Source: Streptococcus salivarius (lineage in GTDB: Bacteria > Bacillota > Bacilli > Lactobacillales > Streptococcaceae). From it: 64,000 nt of DNA. The translations under genes and the position numbers were made by a program. The DNA lies in contig NZ_CP018187.1 of assembly GCF_009738225.1 (NCBI RefSeq), forward strand, positions 1,498,501 to 1,562,500, in the 5' to 3' direction. Positions 54,477 to 64,000 of the stretch are shown piece after piece; positions within the stretch are counted from its first letter, which is position 1; every line of letters begins with the position of its first letter. A model generated the notes under the pieces. That model had not been told where the DNA came from. It did no database searches and saw only the letters and a list, made by a program, of their open reading frames with translations.

Positions 54477-55624
54477 CTCTTCAGGATTCGATTGTCATAA
54501 AGGAACTGTCCTTGCTCCCCATGAGCAACACTTTCAAAAGCAAATACTGGTTTCCCAGCTTGTTGAAAACGACCAATGATTCCATCAACTTCGAAGTCAG
54601 CATTGATGTCAAGTAAGAAATCACAACGTTCAATCAAACTCTCAACCAAAGAGGGCTGTCCTGCTATATCAGATAGGACGGAAATATTTGGATAGGCCAG
54701 TAAAGCTGTAATACTCTCAGCTACCATAACAGGAGCAGCGATATAAAACTTGACATTCGGCAGATTTTCAATCAAGTAGGCCATATTTCTCAAGTCACTT
54801 GAGAATGTATAGACTAGGGCTGAATGTTGAATCCCGGTGTACTGCCTCACCTGTTTTTTTGTCAGATAAGAAGTTAGCTCGCTCATGTCTGACCAATCTT
54901 GAGCATTATAATACCACCAAACATCTCGATATATAGAGCGTTCGTAAAGTCCCCATGGTTTTCGATTCGTTAGGTAATGAATAATAGGCGGATATGCCCC
55001 AGCTTCTGGTCGATAATTCGAAAAATGTGTATGCAAGGTTATGCAGTTATATTTAAAGTCCAAAGCTAACCAACGATCCTTAAATAAGATATTTAAGATA
55101 CTCTGATTAGTTTGAATAACCTTATCTTGTAATTCATTAGTCATTTCAATCAGCTGCTTACAAACTTCTTCTTGTTTCCACAGACGATTATTAATTAACA
55201 TTACTCCAGAATTAAAAATATACTCATTAAAATAGTACTGCGCTCCTAAATCTTGGACAGCAGCAAGAGGATAGTCACCTAAATCTATGTCAAATAAAGG
55301 AGTTAAGTCTTGATTAACAACCAAGTCACAATCCAAATAAAGCACCGTATTTTCTTCAACAAAATCTGGAATAAAATAACATAGAAAGAGCTCATAATCA
55401 ATGTTTGTTTTGTATTGATTTATGTGTGTTCTATTTACTCGTGCGTTTACAATTTCACAGTCTAGTTTCTTTAATTTCCTATTAAGATTGTAAAACCATT
55501 CTGTCGGAAAATCATTATTAATCAAATAAAAACGAATTCCTCGATTATGACAACATATGGATTTGATCGTGGTTAGAACCATTTCAGCATATTGAAAATT
55601 AGCTCCTAATACAATTGATTTCAT
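54467..55624 (-). CDS. GT8-family glycosyltransferase (SRRP glycan extension)
   Basis: 385-residue cytoplasmic glycosyltransferase. The GT8-type N-terminal domain has the metal-binding motif YLDCDLVV (D-x-D) and the acceptor-side INQ/NSGVMLIN segments. The C-terminal third (about 270-385) resembles the Gtf2/GtfB-like Rossmann region. ATG 55622-55624 is chosen because GGAGG lies eight bases upstream; the in-frame ATG at 55637-55639 overlaps that site. It follows the Nss gene after 178 bp and precedes the GT-D gene. By analogy with other streptococci it should add a hexose to the GlcNAc/Glc core of the SRRP glycan. Its donor sugar is not evident. This region is noticeably more AT-rich than the secA2-gtfAB genes. 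Confidence 0.85.
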   Translation of the reverse strand: MKSIVLGANFQYAEMVLTTIKSICCHNRGIRFYLINNDFPTEWFYNLNRKLKKLDCEIVNARVNRTHINQYKTNIDYELFLCYFIPDFVEENTVLYLDCDLVVNQDLTPLFDIDLGDYPLAAVQDLGAQYYFNEYIFNSGVMLINNRLWKQEEVCKQLIEMTNELQDKVIQTNQSILNILFKDRWLALDFKYNCITLHTHFSNYRPEAGAYPPIIHYLTNRKPWGLYERSIYRDVWWYYNAQDWSDMSELTSYLTKKQVRQYTGIQHSALVYTFSSDLRNMAYLIENLPNVKFYIAAPVMVAESITALLAYPNISVLSDIAGQPSLVESLIERCDFLLDINADFEVDGIIGRFQQAGKPVFAFESVAHGEQGQFLYDNRILKRWL

Positions 55625-55730
55625 GATATCATCCTCCATTTTTTGTTCAAACTCTCTAATCCAATCTCTAGATAATACGATTTCTTCATGATTTTGTCAG
55701 ATTAAATAAATTACTAGTTACTTCAAATAA

Positions 55731-55758
55731 ATAATATATGACTCATATTTCACCACAA
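55731..55758 (-). promoter_or_regulatory. Candidate internal promoter before the GT8/GT-D genes
   Basis: TTGTGG (55753-55758) and TATTAT (55731-55736) on the minus strand are 16 bp apart, in the only sizeable gap within the operon. It overlaps a perfect 12-bp palindrome ACAAGGCCTTGT (55755-55766), which might be an operator or a weak hairpin. Confidence 0.4.
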
Positions 55759-55802
55759 GGCCTTGTATATTCTAAAATTACCTTTCGATAATCCTTTTTC
55801 TA

Positions 55803-56804
55803 TTAGCTTAATGCCATGATAGCATCGATAAAAAGTTTCTTTGTGAAGTAACCGTTACTAATGAGATAGGCTGTGTGGCGAGCATTAGCCACCATCTGTG
55901 CATACTGCTCCTCGGTACATTCTTGAACGCAACGGTCTGCTTCTTCCAGACCTGAAACGACGAAGCCTAGACCATGTTCTTTGATATAGTCTGCATTTGA
56001 GAGGTAGTCAGGTACAACAACTGGGAGACCTGCGGCTAAGTAAGTAGAGAGTTTATAAGAGATGTTCATCTTATAGTAGTCAAGCTCGTCCTCTGGTTTT
56101 TCCGAATTTCCCCAGACCAGACCAAATCCTCCCTTAGATAGTTCTAGCAAAAGCTCATGTTTATTTCGCCAGCCTTCGAGGTGGACTTTGGAATAATCCT
56201 TATCCTCTTGTTTATCTGCGTAGACGTGGAGAGGGGTCGTTTGTTTCCAGTCTAAGATATGTGGGAAACGTGTTGGGTTTCCGGCAAAAATCATTTTCTT
56301 TTGGAAAGCAGGCTGGTGCAAGTCCAGACTATGAGGTAAGTCCCAAAGTTTTTGGATGATAACCTTCTCAACTGTTAGCCCTTCCTCAATTAGTCGATCA
56401 CGCATCTTTTCAGATGGAACAACGACGACATCACAGAGATTGTACATATCAATATAAGAAGACATGAGATAGTAGTTACTATCAAACATGAGAGGCGGGA
56501 CGTCATGGATAAACATAACGGTCTTAGCATTAACGGCTTTGAATTTACGGAGCAATCGGCTGTCCCACTCACTACCATTCCATGATGGAGACTGGAAGAA
56601 AACAATGTCTCCAACACTTAGTCCTGCTACAATCCCATCAAAGCGGGAATTAAGCTCTCCATCTGGCTCTTGACTACTATCATAGAAATAAATTCCTAGT
56701 TCATTAGCACCGAGCTCTCTGGCAATCTTCATGGTATCATTTTGGGCAATCAAGGCCACACTGCGTGAGGACTGGCCAAATAAATTTGTAAAATGTACGC
56801 GCAT
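55803..56804 (-). CDS. nss: Gtf3/Nss glucosyltransferase
   Basis: 333-residue glucosyltransferase of the Gtf3 family (also called Nss), which in S. parasanguinis transfers glucose to the O-GlcNAc of the SRRP. It opens MRVHFTNLFGQ, typical of the family, followed by a Rossmann-type donor domain (AGNPTRFPHILDW, YKLSTYLAAGLPVVVPDYL). Length is normal. It lies after asp5 and before the extension enzymes, as expected for second-step glycosylation. The ATG is 35 bp past the asp5 stop codon, with GAAAGAAG upstream. Confidence 0.9.
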   Translation of the reverse strand: MRVHFTNLFGQSSRSVALIAQNDTMKIARELGANELGIYFYDSSQEPDGELNSRFDGIVAGLSVGDIVFFQSPSWNGSEWDSRLLRKFKAVNAKTVMFIHDVPPLMFDSNYYLMSSYIDMYNLCDVVVVPSEKMRDRLIEEGLTVEKVIIQKLWDLPHSLDLHQPAFQKKMIFAGNPTRFPHILDWKQTTPLHVYADKQEDKDYSKVHLEGWRNKHELLLELSKGGFGLVWGNSEKPEDELDYYKMNISYKLSTYLAAGLPVVVPDYLSNADYIKEHGLGFVVSGLEEADRCVQECTEEQYAQMVANARHTAYLISNGYFTKKLFIDAIMALS

Positions 56805-56839
56805 GACATACTTCTTTCTATTATATGGTAGGAAGTCCT

Positions 56840-57064
56840 CTACTTATAAGAAACAATCATAAAAATAAGTAAGAGGATAAAGAGGGCTATGCTGATAGCC
56901 AAGGTCAACATTTTTCGAATCGGTTGGCTAGCCCAATAACTTGGTTTACCGATATTACTAGTGGCATCCGTTGAGAAAATCTGCGTTTGACGTGGTTGGA
57001 TGGTCACTAGGACGATAAGGGTAACCGAAAGAATCACTGCTAGAACCATAAATACTAACATCAT
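56840..57064 (-). CDS. asp5: Accessory secretory protein Asp5 (SecG-like)
   Basis: 74-residue membrane protein with one hydrophobic segment at each end (about residues 2-22 and 49-71) and a polar middle containing SNIGKPSYWAS. This two-helix SecG-like layout and its place after gtfB and asp4 identify Asp5, a component of the SecA2/SecY2 translocon. GAGG lies upstream of the ATG. It starts 4 bp past the asp4 stop. Confidence 0.85.
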   Translation of the reverse strand: MMLVFMVLAVILSVTLIVLVTIQPRQTQIFSTDATSNIGKPSYWASQPIRKMLTLAISIALFILLLIFMIVSYK

Positions 57065-57068
57065 AAGA

Positions 57069-57248
57069 CTACCTCAACAAACCAATAAGGGTGAAGATCA
57101 AACCGATGATAATAACAAGTCCGAGCATGATTGAAAAGCTCTTGTTGATTTTCTCTCCTCTGGTTTCTTTTTCTTTTGTGATAGGCTTTTGCTTGAGTTC
57201 TTCCATACGGCCTTCAACGTCACCGTAGAATAAATCTTTTTTAGACAT
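57069..57248 (-). CDS. asp4: Accessory secretory protein Asp4 (SecE-like)
   Basis: 59-residue protein beginning MSKKDLFYGDVEGRMEELK, with a charged N-terminal half and one C-terminal membrane segment (about 38-57: SIMLGLVIIIGLIFTLIGLL). This is the SecE-like single-span form of Asp4. It overlaps the gtfB stop by 8 bp and has AGGAGG upstream. It works with Asp5, SecY2 and SecA2 in SRRP export. Confidence 0.85.
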   Translation of the reverse strand: MSKKDLFYGDVEGRMEELKQKPITKEKETRGEKINKSFSIMLGLVIIIGLIFTLIGLLR

Positions 57249-58593
57249 GATTTCCTCCTAAAAGTGATTGTAAGCGGTCGGCCAACTCAGAAGCAGTCAG
57301 AGTATTGGCTTGAGCTTCTTGAACTTGCATGGCCTCTTGCATAGCTTGATTGTCGCTTAGGACCTTCTTAATCTTGGCAACCATAGCTGGATAGTTCTGA
57401 CTGGCATAGATATGCTCCGGTGCTGTATAGACAGGTCCATGAGCTGTTTCTGAAAAGGCCAGAATCAATAATTGGTGTTCAAAGGCAGTTCGCGTCGCCT
57501 TATACAATTCATTATGATGATTGATATCCAAGTAAAGGTCAGACTCTTGATAGAGCTTGTCCAACTGCTTGTGACTAGCGTTTGGATGGAGTACAACGTT
57601 TGAATAACGCATCATTGAGAGCAATCTTTGTGACATCTCAGTGACTGCCGCAATCTGGAAGGTCACATCAGGGAGTGACTCAACCAAGGCTTCTAAACGC
57701 TCAATTTGGTCTGAATTGGTTGCAATAAAGGCATTACGAGGTTTGCCATGATTTTCCTTGAAGTCATAGGCATAGCCAAGTGACAAGACCTTATGTTTTT
57801 TATCCTCAGGCACCAGCGTCAAGGCTTTTTTATAAGTCACCTTATCAGGAATGATGATGGCATTGGCTCTGGCTGAATTATCCTCTAAGATACCATTCAT
57901 ATTACCTGGAAGGACATCACCCAGTGGCTCTTGCCAGACAAGAACATCAGTGGCACCCTTATTTTGCATAGTCCATGAGACGACGAAAGGTGTTGCCAAG
58001 CTATTAAAGATAATGTGATCGATATCACCAAAGACCTGAGCTAGGAAGGCTTTAACAAATTCGGTACGGTTGGCGAAACGACGAAGGGCTTGTCCTGGTA
58101 GAGTCAAGAGAATATCACTGGTGAGATGATTTTCCAAGATACGTTCGTCACCTTCTTTGGTTTGGTAGCTGGTAAAGACTGCCTGACCGTTCTCATCATG
58201 AGTGGTTTTGGCAAAGCAGAAACCGTATTTGTTATAGTGGTCCACTTGGCGAATCTTTCCTGACTTGTCTAACCATTCGACACTTTTAACGATACGAGCC
58301 TTGCTACCTTCTGGGTAGGTGATGCGGGCACGTTCTTCGGTAAGATTAGACACACGCGCCATCTGATTGTTCCCTGAAATTTCCCAAAAGGCTGGCACAG
58401 GAACTTGGTTGAAAAAGCGTAGTTTGCCAGTTTCCTCTGCTGCTTCCACATAATAGGTAAAAGGAGAGAGAGCGTCTTGAGGGAGAAAACCATCTGGATT
58501 GATGACAACTGTTGTGGCATCATAGCCTGCTACCTGAAGTGAGTAAGCTAGATCCTTACTGGCTTGATTGTAGTAATCACATAAGAATATCAT
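57241..58593 (-). CDS. gtfB: GtfB (Gtf2), O-GlcNAc transferase co-factor
   Basis: 450-residue partner of GtfA. The GtfA-GtfB complex adds the first GlcNAc to serine/threonine of SRRPs in the cytoplasm, GtfB binding the acceptor protein. It begins MIFLCDYYNQASKDLAYSLQ. A beta-rich insertion (about 85-165) is followed by a GT4-like Rossmann pair (IIFNSLATPFVVSW, FQIAAVTEMSQRLLSM, LYLDINHHNELYKA). It lacks an E-x7-E donor motif, in keeping with a non-catalytic role. The ATG overlaps the gtfA stop (ATGA). Confidence 0.95.
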   Translation of the reverse strand: MIFLCDYYNQASKDLAYSLQVAGYDATTVVINPDGFLPQDALSPFTYYVEAAEETGKLRFFNQVPVPAFWEISGNNQMARVSNLTEERARITYPEGSKARIVKSVEWLDKSGKIRQVDHYNKYGFCFAKTTHDENGQAVFTSYQTKEGDERILENHLTSDILLTLPGQALRRFANRTEFVKAFLAQVFGDIDHIIFNSLATPFVVSWTMQNKGATDVLVWQEPLGDVLPGNMNGILEDNSARANAIIIPDKVTYKKALTLVPEDKKHKVLSLGYAYDFKENHGKPRNAFIATNSDQIERLEALVESLPDVTFQIAAVTEMSQRLLSMMRYSNVVLHPNASHKQLDKLYQESDLYLDINHHNELYKATRTAFEHQLLILAFSETAHGPVYTAPEHIYASQNYPAMVAKIKKVLSDNQAMQEAMQVQEAQANTLTASELADRLQSLLGGNHV

Positions 58594-60098
58594 GAGCGTA
58601 CCTCCTCAAGTAACTGTTTCCAAGCTGCCTTGACTTGACTGGTCAAGAAGCCTTTGGCAAGGTCATAAGATTTTTGACGCATGGCTTCGATATTGCCTTT
58701 TTCATAGAGACGGACAATGGCATCCTTATAGGACTTGGTGATGACATCCACAACATGATTTTCAGCGACAGGGAGGAGATAACCGTTGACCCCGTCTTCG
58801 ATAAAGGTTTGATTTCCATAAGGCACATCAAATCCAATCATCGGAAGACCTGAACCAACCGCCTCCATGAGAGTAAGGCCGAAACCTTCACTGGTTGAAG
58901 CTGTTAGGTAGACCTCGTACTGGCTATAAATGTCAGTCAAGTCAGCGTGCCCCATGAGTCGGATATAGTCGCCAGCTTGTGCTTCGACAATAATCTCACG
59001 CAACTTGGCATCCATACTACCACTACCGTAGATATCAAAAGTGATATCTGGCAGAGTCTTATGAACCTCGATAACCGCACGAACTAACCAGTCAATGTGT
59101 TTTTCCTGAGCCAATCGTGAGGCCGTAATCATTGAGAATGGCTTACGTGGTTTGTCCTGCCCGACCAATTCAGGCAGACTTCCAACTGGAATAGTGTAAA
59201 TCTTTGGATCGTGGTTGGTGTAGCGACGGAACTGCTCTTGAAGAATTTCCTTCTGACGATCAGTTGCCACGATAAAGAAATCAACCTTGTCCGCATTGGT
59301 AAACTGGTACTCGTAATAGTTATTCCAGAGAATATAGTTGCCATCAGTTTGATTGACACTAAAATGCTCAGCGTGAACCACTACACCTAGGCGAGCAGCT
59401 TGCGCTTCTTCAAAGACCAACTGGCCAATACCTGTTTCACGGTCCAAGATGACCACATCATCCTTGGTTAGGGCTAGACGTTTGAAGAAATAGCGAAGGA
59501 ATTCTTGCTTACCATAAAGAACCTGATCAGGAAAACGATAGATATCCTGATTATTGTCTCCGACAATCATGTCATAGGCTATAGACCCATCTTCGTTATA
59601 AAAACGACGTTGGTAAACCTTGGCTTGATTGTCCTTAGGCGCAGAATACTCACTGCAGTAACGGGTGTAAGAGTAGAAATCCTTGCGCAAGAGCTTGTCG
59701 TTGACAAAATAGCTGACTGTTTCCACTGCATCTTCGTCCATCGCACGAAGGTTACATGCCACCACCATATTGTCTTGTGGGTAATAGTAACGAATGAGGC
59801 GACCAGCAACTTCCTTGCGCTCAGGATTGGCAGGTAAGATGGTCTCGATTTCCGCTAGGCTAATGGTCGATGGCGCAATCTTGATATCTGTAAAATAGTT
59901 ATGGAGCCAGATGATTTCATCGTCTGAAAAGCCAATCTTGCTAGTCATATGCTCGATATTATCCCCAAGGATGAGGTCCATAAAAACAAATTTTGCTTCT
60001 TGTCCCATTTCCCTGAAAATCTTAGCACGATAGGCCTGAGCATATTCGACACCACTGCTAGCCCAACCTATGCCTAAATTAATGTTATATACTGTCAT
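58590..60098 (-). CDS. gtfA: GtfA (Gtf1), SRRP O-GlcNAc transferase
   Basis: 502-residue GT4 glycosyltransferase that uses UDP-GlcNAc to start SRRP glycosylation. It begins MTVYNINLGIGWASSGVEYAQ, with the family's GIGWASSGVEYA donor loop. A beta-sheet acceptor-binding insertion (DUF1975-like, about 75-215) is followed by the GT4 core: HAEHFSVNQ, ITASRLAQEKHIDWL, and the E-x7-E motif EGFGLTLME. The length is normal. AAGGAAA precedes the ATG, 12 bp past the secA2 stop. Confidence 0.96.
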   Translation of the reverse strand: MTVYNINLGIGWASSGVEYAQAYRAKIFREMGQEAKFVFMDLILGDNIEHMTSKIGFSDDEIIWLHNYFTDIKIAPSTISLAEIETILPANPERKEVAGRLIRYYYPQDNMVVACNLRAMDEDAVETVSYFVNDKLLRKDFYSYTRYCSEYSAPKDNQAKVYQRRFYNEDGSIAYDMIVGDNNQDIYRFPDQVLYGKQEFLRYFFKRLALTKDDVVILDRETGIGQLVFEEAQAARLGVVVHAEHFSVNQTDGNYILWNNYYEYQFTNADKVDFFIVATDRQKEILQEQFRRYTNHDPKIYTIPVGSLPELVGQDKPRKPFSMITASRLAQEKHIDWLVRAVIEVHKTLPDITFDIYGSGSMDAKLREIIVEAQAGDYIRLMGHADLTDIYSQYEVYLTASTSEGFGLTLMEAVGSGLPMIGFDVPYGNQTFIEDGVNGYLLPVAENHVVDVITKSYKDAIVRLYEKGNIEAMRQKSYDLAKGFLTSQVKAAWKQLLEEVRS

Positions 60099-60110
60099 AA
60101 TTTCCTTATT

Positions 60111-62486
60111 TTATGGGAAATGGCTGATGATATCTCCTTTTTTAGTGACTTGCACCTGACTAAGGAGAAGATTACGAACCATATCCTTTCTGATTTGACG
60201 TTTCATGGCTTCGAAGCCCTTGTATGCCTCTTGGTAATATTCGACAATAGGGTTCTTTTGACTGAGTTGCTGGCTACCGATAGCCATTTGGAGTTGTTGC
60301 AGATAGTCTACCTGCTCTACCCAGTTGTCATCCACAGCCTTAAGCATGGATAGGCGTTGGAAATACTCATTAAGTTCCTTGGTTTTCAACTCCTGCTTCT
60401 TAGCATCAAGTTCACGATAGGCAAACTGATAGATGAGTTCCAAGACTTGCTCACGATTGTTGAGGTCTAAATCATTAGGAATTTCATTGATGCGGAAGCT
60501 GATATTACGCAAGATGAAATGGTAAAGATTTTCCGCTTTTGAGAAATCTTCCTCAGTCATAGCTTGATCGATGAAATCGTCAAGAACCTCGTCGATAACA
60601 GTGTCCAAACCTTGATTGTGGTAGATGAGACGGTCACGTTGTGCGTAAATCATCTCACGTTGGATGTTCATACTTTCTGCAAATTCAAGCGTTTGACGAC
60701 GTGAGGTACGACCAGAACTCTCACTAGCTTCTTGGGCTTTTTCAACCAATATACGATACTTGCGACCGGTCAGTTCCTTAGGCTCAATGTGATCATTAAT
60801 GGCGTATTCTTTATAGGTACGGTGAACCCATGATGGACCGTATTTCTTAATCACATCGTCTTCAAGTGAGACGTAGAATTTAGACATACCAGGGTCTCCC
60901 TGACGTCCAGAACGGCCACGAATTTGCAAGTCAATACGTTGACTTTCCATACGTTCCGTACCGATTACGACCAATCCACCCAGTTCAGCTACGCCCTTGC
61001 CGAGCTTGATATCTGTTCCACGTCCAGCCATTGAAGTCGCAACTGTCACGGCACCCATTTGTCCTGACTCAGCGATCATCTCAGCCTCTCGAGGTGCATT
61101 GTTGGCATTTAGGAGGTTATGAGCAATCCCCTCACGCAAAAGTAAAGAAGAATAAAGCTCTGACATTTCCACCGAACCAACGAAAATCAAGATCGGATTG
61201 CCTTTTTCATGATAATGCTTAACATACTCTAAAGAAGCAAAGACCTTCTCTGGCAGAGTCGCATAAATCTTATCTGGATAGTCGATACGTTGTTTCTTAC
61301 GGTTGGTTGGAATTTGAATGACCTTCATACCATAGGTATCGAGAAATTCTTTTTCCGCAACCTTACCAGTACCAGTCATCCCTGAAATTTTCTTGAATTT
61401 TTTAAAGAGACTTTGGTAGGTGATAGAAGCCATGGCTCTGGTTTCTTGTGACAAGGCCACTAATTCCTTGGCTTCGATGGCTTGGTGGAGTCCACCTTGG
61501 AGCTTGGTCAATTCCAAGAGACGACCTGTCGATTTATCAAGAAGGACCACTTCTGGCCCCTTCTTGCCATCACGAATGATGTAATCCTTGTCTTTTTTAT
61601 AGAGCAAGTGGGCACGAAGTGAAAAGAGCAAATGACGGGCAAAGGTACTATTTTCCTCATCGTAGAGGTTGCCGATACCGAGGTAATTTTCAGCAGCCTT
61701 GGCACCCTTAGTGGTCAACCAAACTTCACTTTTTTCCTCTTTGAAGATGTAGTCTTCACCCTCGACCAAGGTGGTCATGAGTGTATCCATCATTCCATAG
61801 TAGTTGGACTGAACACGGGGCGCACCAGAAATAATCAAGGGCGTCTGGGCACTATCAAGAAGGACCGAGTCAACCTCATCGACGATAGCATAATTAAAAG
61901 GACGCATGTATTTCCCGTCTTGGTTAGAAGCAAGGTTATCAATCAAATAGTCAAAACCTAGACTGGCATTGGTCGTGTAAACGATATCTGATTGATAGAT
62001 GGCACGCTTTTCAGCTGGTTCCATCTCATTACTGCCTTCCACACAAGGCACACCAATCGTCAAACCTAGGAACTCATAGACCTGACCCATTTCTTCGGCG
62101 TCACGGATAGCCAAATATTCATTGGTCGTAACGAGGATAGCCCCTTCACCTGACAAGGCATTAAGGTAGACTGGCATGGTTGCCGTCAAAGTCTTACCCT
62201 CACCGGTATTCATCTCAGCGATATGGCCCTGGTGCATGACAATGCCCCCCATGACCTGAACATCATAAGGAAACATGCCTAGCACTCGCTTATCTGCTTC
62301 ACGAACAACCGCAAAAGCTTCTGGCAGGAGGTCGTCCAAGCTTTCTCCTTGGGCTAAACGCTCCTTAAATTCCTGCGTTTTATTTTTCAACTCAAGGTTG
62401 CTCAGACCGGCCATTTCATCGGCTAGGCCGTTGATTTCCTTGAGTATCTCCTTAACAGGGAGAATAGGATTCAGTTGTTTAAACAT
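60111..62486 (-). CDS. secA2: Accessory Sec translocase ATPase SecA2
   Basis: 791-residue motor ATPase for SRRP export through SecY2. Walker A ([16 protein letters not shown]) and the DEAD-like box ([19 protein letters not shown]) are intact. So are the helicase C-terminal motifs [15 protein letters not shown] and [11 protein letters not shown]. The preprotein-crosslinking and scaffold domains are present, but the long zinc-binding C-terminal tail of housekeeping SecA1 is absent, as usual for SecA2. The start has GGAG upstream and overlaps the asp3 end by 8 bp. Confidence 0.97.
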   Translation of the reverse strand: MFKQLNPILPVKEILKEINGLADEMAGLSNLELKNKTQEFKERLAQGESLDDLLPEAFAVVREADKRVLGMFPYDVQVMGGIVMHQGHIAEMNTGEGKTLTATMPVYLNALSGEGAILVTTNEYLAIRDAEEMGQVYEFLGLTIGVPCVEGSNEMEPAEKRAIYQSDIVYTTNASLGFDYLIDNLASNQDGKYMRPFNYAIVDEVDSVLLDSAQTPLIISGAPRVQSNYYGMMDTLMTTLVEGEDYIFKEEKSEVWLTTKGAKAAENYLGIGNLYDEENSTFARHLLFSLRAHLLYKKDKDYIIRDGKKGPEVVLLDKSTGRLLELTKLQGGLHQAIEAKELVALSQETRAMASITYQSLFKKFKKISGMTGTGKVAEKEFLDTYGMKVIQIPTNRKKQRIDYPDKIYATLPEKVFASLEYVKHYHEKGNPILIFVGSVEMSELYSSLLLREGIAHNLLNANNAPREAEMIAESGQMGAVTVATSMAGRGTDIKLGKGVAELGGLVVIGTERMESQRIDLQIRGRSGRQGDPGMSKFYVSLEDDVIKKYGPSWVHRTYKEYAINDHIEPKELTGRKYRILVEKAQEASESSGRTSRRQTLEFAESMNIQREMIYAQRDRLIYHNQGLDTVIDEVLDDFIDQAMTEEDFSKAENLYHFILRNISFRINEIPNDLDLNNREQVLELIYQFAYRELDAKKQELKTKELNEYFQRLSMLKAVDDNWVEQVDYLQQLQMAIGSQQLSQKNPIVEYYQEAYKGFEAMKRQIRKDMVRNLLLSQVQVTKKGDIISHFP

Positions 62487-62925
62487 GTTCTTCTCCTGTT
62501 TCTTCCAGTTTTAAGCTGTAGAAATCCAGCTCTTTGACCCCAGCACTCAAGAGAGAAATACGATAGGTATAGGCATCATGAGGGTAAATAAAGGTCATGT
62601 GGGTACTTTTTTCAATAAGCTGTTTGATTTCATTGTCATAACGGTCCAAAAAGCTGACTTTCAAAAAGACTGAGCCAGTTGGGACGGCTTCGAGATTGGC
62701 CGTCAAGTCGTAGCTATGCCCTTTTTTCAAAAGTGGGAGGGCAGGCTGGGTACGAGCAGCTTGATAGTTTTGGATGGCCATCCAAGACTGGATTTCCGTT
62801 CCTGATGGCACCAAAGGATTGTAAAATTGCACAGAACCATCTTGGCGCTTAACAATTTTTGAGCCATACATGTAGGCTTTGTGGTTTAAGCCCCACAAGA
62901 TTTCTGATTTCTTGTTTCTGAACAT
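62479..62925 (-). CDS. asp3: Accessory secretory protein Asp3
   Basis: 148-residue Asp3, part of the soluble Asp1-Asp2-Asp3 complex that binds SRRP precursors and SecA2. It is recognised by its position and by the conserved [17 protein letters not shown] segment near residue 33. AAGGAG lies at the end of asp2, 2 bp before its ATG region, so the genes are translationally coupled. Confidence 0.93.
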   Translation of the reverse strand: MFRNKKSEILWGLNHKAYMYGSKIVKRQDGSVQFYNPLVPSGTEIQSWMAIQNYQAARTQPALPLLKKGHSYDLTANLEAVPTGSVFLKVSFLDRYDNEIKQLIEKSTHMTFIYPHDAYTYRISLLSAGVKELDFYSLKLEETGEEHV

Positions 62926-62927
62926 TC

Positions 62928-64000
62928 TTACTCCTTCCTTCCAAAATCATTTTCTAAAATCATACGGTAAAAATTGACAAACCAAGTTGTCGCCGTATAT
63001 GAATCATCGTTGTGTCGACCTGATGTTCCCTTGCTGAGAATCTTAGCCCCTGAATAATAGAGGGACTTGGTAATATCCTCATAGGCCGTTGGATCCATAT
63101 CCTCGTCTTTCATGTAAGAAAGACCAAAGGTCGTGTTTGAAAAATCTGCTTTTTCAAACTTATTCCAGAACTTCTGATTAAGGGCCTCAACCCCCTCATT
63201 ATCCAAGCGTCCTGTCTGCAAATACAAGACATCAATTCCTGTCGGGAAAACCTCTGGTGCCAAAAGTCTAGCACGATTACCGATAGTTCCAACATTGGCT
63301 AGGGGTTTAGACATGATGATGGCATGAGGTTCAAAGTCCGCACCATAGTACATAGATGGAAAGGTTCCCATGGACATTCCAGAGAGAATGAGTTGACTAT
63401 TGTCAAAACCTAGATAGTCCAAGTAATGTTGGATGGTGTCCTTGATACTATTTTCAAGCTCTTCAGTTCCCATGTAGAAGGCTCCCCCTTGGAGACGAGG
63501 GTCTGAAAAGAGCAGGAATGGTGTTCCCATCCCTTTCATCATTCCGAAACCTTCGAAACCTTCGGCAGGACGGAAACCTGAGAAGTAAACAGACAAAGGT
63601 GGCTTGAAATCCCCAGGATAAAAGAAATAGTTGATTTCCTGACGCTTGCTGTCGTGGAGAATACCACCACCAAGTACAAATTTACCGAATTGGAAACGGG
63701 TCAAACGTTGGTGGAGACCACCAATTGTAATCTGACCTTTGCCCTTCATTTCAAGACTAGCAGCCAAGAGGAAGGTCATGTCCTCATCAAGGACAATGGC
63801 CCCCTTGCGCATTTCTTCTTCTGAAACGATATAGGTCTTAAAAATACCTGCGACCGAACCTTCTGGCAAAAGATTGAGAATCAAACGACACTCGCAAGTC
63901 TCCTCTTTTTCAAATTCCAACCAAAGCTCGATAGGATTTTCCTTGCTGGCTCTGACATTATAGGTCCAGTCCAAGACAGGACTAAAATCTTGACCATAAT
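62928..64000 (-). CDS. asp2: Accessory secretory protein Asp2, 5' end outside window
   Basis: C-terminal ~357 residues of Asp2. The frame runs to the right edge of the window (YGQDFSPVLDWTYN before the first possible internal start), so the gene is cut, not short. It contains the alpha/beta-hydrolase nucleophile elbow SGMSMGTFPS (G-x-S-x-G); Asp2 acetylates GlcNAc on SRRPs and is required for export. A histidine in TSGRHNDDSY near the C-terminus could belong to the catalytic triad. Asp1 and SecY2 would be expected beyond the right edge. Confidence 0.93.
   Translation of the reverse strand, partial: YGQDFSPVLDWTYNVRASKENPIELWLEFEKEETCECRLILNLLPEGSVAGIFKTYIVSEEEMRKGAIVLDEDMTFLLAASLEMKGKGQITIGGLHQRLTRFQFGKFVLGGGILHDSKRQEINYFFYPGDFKPPLSVYFSGFRPAEGFEGFGMMKGMGTPFLLFSDPRLQGGAFYMGTEELENSIKDTIQHYLDYLGFDNSQLILSGMSMGTFPSMYYGADFEPHAIIMSKPLANVGTIGNRARLLAPEVFPTGIDVLYLQTGRLDNEGVEALNQKFWNKFEKADFSNTTFGLSYMKDEDMDPTAYEDITKSLYYSGAKILSKGTSGRHNDDSYTATTWFVNFYRMILENDFGRKE

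Overview
The window looks like the chromosome of a Streptococcus of the salivarius group (S. salivarius or a close relative). The reasons are a GtfJ/K/L/M-like secreted glucosyltransferase, two giant serine-rich-repeat glycoproteins (SRRPs) with KxxKxGKxW-type signal peptides, and the asp2-asp3-secA2-gtfA-gtfB-asp4-asp5 accessory Sec locus that exports and glycosylates SRRPs. Species assignment is inference; no rRNA or housekeeping marker is present. Almost every gene is on the minus strand, so the functional order runs from high to low coordinates.

Layout, left to right: (1) 1-1.2 kb, a MarR-type regulator and a sugar O-acetyltransferase. (2) 1.2-5.5 kb, a histidine kinase/response regulator pair with an ABC ATPase and two integral-membrane permeases, in the F-E-G-R-K order typical of lantibiotic immunity/sensing. 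No bacteriocin precursor is seen, and a scrap of another ABC exporter lies inside the cluster. (3) 5.7-9.7 kb, a Mub/MucBP-repeat protein with no visible signal peptide or sorting signal. (4) 10.5-14.9 kb, a GH70 glucosyltransferase. (5) 15.5-16.0 kb, a small membrane protein, the only complete plus-strand gene. (6) 16.2-38.0 kb, two paralogous SRRPs of 3810 and 3368 residues. (7) 38.0-39.6 kb, an AT-rich gap with a 3'-truncated IS110-family element whose 5' non-coding end folds like a bridge RNA. (8) 39.7-53.0 kb, a 4416-residue LPXTG adhesin with an L-type lectin-like domain and 37 nearly identical Ig-like repeats. (9) 53.6-64.0 kb, the accessory Sec/glycosylation operon, entering from the right edge inside asp2 and ending with an AT-rich GT8/GT-D pair, of which the GT-D gene carries a frameshift in a homopolymer.

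How the genes work together: SecA2 with Asp2-5 (and SecY2/Asp1, presumably off the right edge) would export the two SRRPs. GtfA/GtfB add the first GlcNAc to serine/threonine, and Nss, GT8 and GT-D extend the glycan. Sortase then anchors the SRRPs and the lectin-repeat adhesin through LPKTG/LPATG motifs. With the extracellular glucan synthase and the Mub-type protein, about 50 kb of this window is devoted to adhesion and surface polysaccharide.

The most notable points are the frameshifted GT-D enzyme (a possible glycan phase switch), the putative IS110 bridge RNA, the 37-unit two-variant Ig-like array, the ~1.7-kb internal duplication in one SRRP, the Mub protein lacking export signals, a tandem-hairpin intergenic region at 10.05-10.21 kb, and the orphan lantibiotic-immunity-like cluster.
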